From assembly GCA_900556625.1 (NCBI GenBank), contig USPQ01000017.1, positions 1 through 43,169 on the forward strand: a stretch of DNA of 43,169 bases, read 5' to 3'. Position numbers and translations under genes: made by a program. The notes beneath the pieces were generated by a model, which was given only the letters and a program-made list of their open reading frames with translations, made no database searches and was not told the origin of the DNA. This DNA comes from an uncultured Bacteroides sp. (GTDB taxonomy: Bacteria > Bacteroidota > Bacteroidia > Bacteroidales > Bacteroidaceae). Below, piece after piece: positions 42,728-43,169 of the stretch. The first letter of the stretch is position 1. Every line of letters begins with the position of its first letter.

Positions 42728-42775
42728 AAGTGAAAATAATTAACCGTATCGTTTAATATTTAACATTAAATAAGA

Positions 42776-42916
42776 ATGAAAAAGAAAAAAGTCAGTTGTG
42801 CGGCTTTAGGAACTTGCATTGTAGAGTTGCAGGACCGTGTGAATTTGAGAAATGTGGATGTATATAAGGCGCTAAAAATCGGGCACTCCGTCTATAATGA
42901 TTTAAAAAAGGGGTAG
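42776..42916 (+). CDS. 46-residue hypothetical protein
   Basis: A small frame starting with a Lys run (MKKKKVSCAALGTC). The C-terminal half NVDVYKALKIGHSVYNDLKKG has the look of a short helix-turn-helix, but it is too short to assign. A promoter lies about 130 bp upstream and a terminator follows the next small frame, which supports transcription. I recognise no family. A small regulatory RNA covering the same interval is the alternative. Confidence 0.45.
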   Translation: MKKKKVSCAALGTCIVELQDRVNLRNVDVYKALKIGHSVYNDLKKG

Positions 42917-42936
42917 ACCGCAAATCGAGTAATTAC

Positions 42937-43062
42937 ATGAAAGTGATCCTATTCTTGCTTGATCACCTCAGTAAGGAGGAAGCCGAAGCGGAGTGGGATA
43001 GAGAGAAGTTGCGGTATCTGAAGTACAGGGAGAAAAAAGAGAGGGAGAGAGGAGAACGGTGA
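42937..43062 (+). CDS. 41-residue hypothetical protein, charged helix
   Basis: A small frame 20 bp after the previous one: MKVILFLLDHLSKEEAE followed by a strongly charged, probably helical, C-terminal half rich in Glu, Arg and Lys (YREKKERERGER). The short hydrophobic start is not a convincing signal peptide. No family recognised. It is the last frame before a strong terminator. Confidence 0.4.
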   Translation: MKVILFLLDHLSKEEAEAEWDREKLRYLKYREKKERERGER

Positions 43063-43082
43063 AACGATAATGGAGGAAGTAA

Positions 43083-43120
43083 AGGCAGGCGGGAAAAAGT
43101 TTCCTGCCTGCCTGCTTTTT
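43083..43120 (+). terminator. intrinsic terminator after the micro-ORFs
   Basis: A 14-bp stem (43083-43096 with 43100-43113, one G-T pair) and a 3-nt AAG loop is followed by GC and a T5 run. This is the clearest intrinsic terminator in the window and closes the plus-strand unit that begins near 42653. Confidence 0.8.
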
Positions 43121-43136
43121 GAACGGATATTTTTTG

Positions 43137-43144
43137 TAGCTTTG
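43137..43144 (+). promoter_or_regulatory. -7 promoter element for a gene beginning at the window edge
   Basis: TAGCTTTG fits TAnnTTTG. An ATG at 43153 (MIDME) follows at once and may start a gene that leaves the window, but only five codons are visible. The nearest TTTG upstream is at 15-bp spacing, shorter than normal. Confidence 0.4.
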
Positions 43145-43169
43145 TGAAAAATATGATTGATATGGAAGC

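Overview
The window reads as a chromosomal segment of a Bacteroides species. The evidence is the Bacteroidetes -7 promoter motif TAnnTTTG ahead of several genes, a Bacteroidetes-type YidC, a DUF3078 outer-membrane protein, an UpxY antiterminator, and the set of small genes (amidase, smalltalk, HU-like, DUF4248, DUF3987, BT4734-like) that often borders Bacteroides capsule loci. The order yidC-pyrG-DUF3078-upxY recalls a capsule insertion point in the B. thetaiotaomicron/ovatus group; that placement comes from memory and was not searched.

Left flank, 1-7554: housekeeping genes. On the minus strand lie pyrG, yidC, a MATE transporter and the 5' part of an S9 peptidase. DUF3078 diverges on the plus strand.

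Centre, 7609-36650: one plus-strand capsular polysaccharide (CPS) operon of about 29 kb. It opens with upxY, then Wza-like export lipoprotein, Wzc-like BY-kinase and a PglF/CapD-type UDP-sugar 4,6-dehydratase. The AT-rich variable core follows: four GT2, two GT32, two GT4, a GT11 alpha-1,2-fucosyltransferase, a GT10 alpha-1,3/4-fucosyltransferase, a pyruvyltransferase, a Wzx flippase, an EpsG/Wzy-like polymerase, and four acyltransferase-3 genes of which only one is fully intact. The 3' end carries an SDR epimerase, a PglC-like priming transferase, two ATP-grasp ligases flanking a fold-III PLP decarboxylase, and a DegT aminotransferase. A plausible scheme: PglF-like dehydratase and DegT aminotransferase make a 4-amino-4,6-dideoxy sugar nucleotide, the PglC-like enzyme loads it on undecaprenyl phosphate, GTs extend the unit with fucose branches, acyl/pyruvyl enzymes decorate it, and Wzx, EpsG, Wzc and Wza flip, polymerise and export it. 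The ligase-decarboxylase cassette may add an amino-acid-derived group.

Right flank, 36722-43169: a minus-strand AAA ATPase coupled to a frameshifted PD-(D/E)xK-like gene (possible defence pair), then amidase, smalltalk and HU-like genes, DUF4248 on plus, DUF3987 and BT4734/VirE-N-like genes on minus, and finally a compact plus-strand promoter-two micro-ORFs-terminator unit.

The most striking signals are repeat-associated frame changes (a CA repeat at one acyltransferase start, an A8 in another, an A6 in the nuclease-like gene), a perfect 37-nt palindrome inside a GT2 gene, and the double ATP-grasp/decarboxylase cassette. No rRNA, tRNA, CRISPR, integrase or insertion sequence was recognised.
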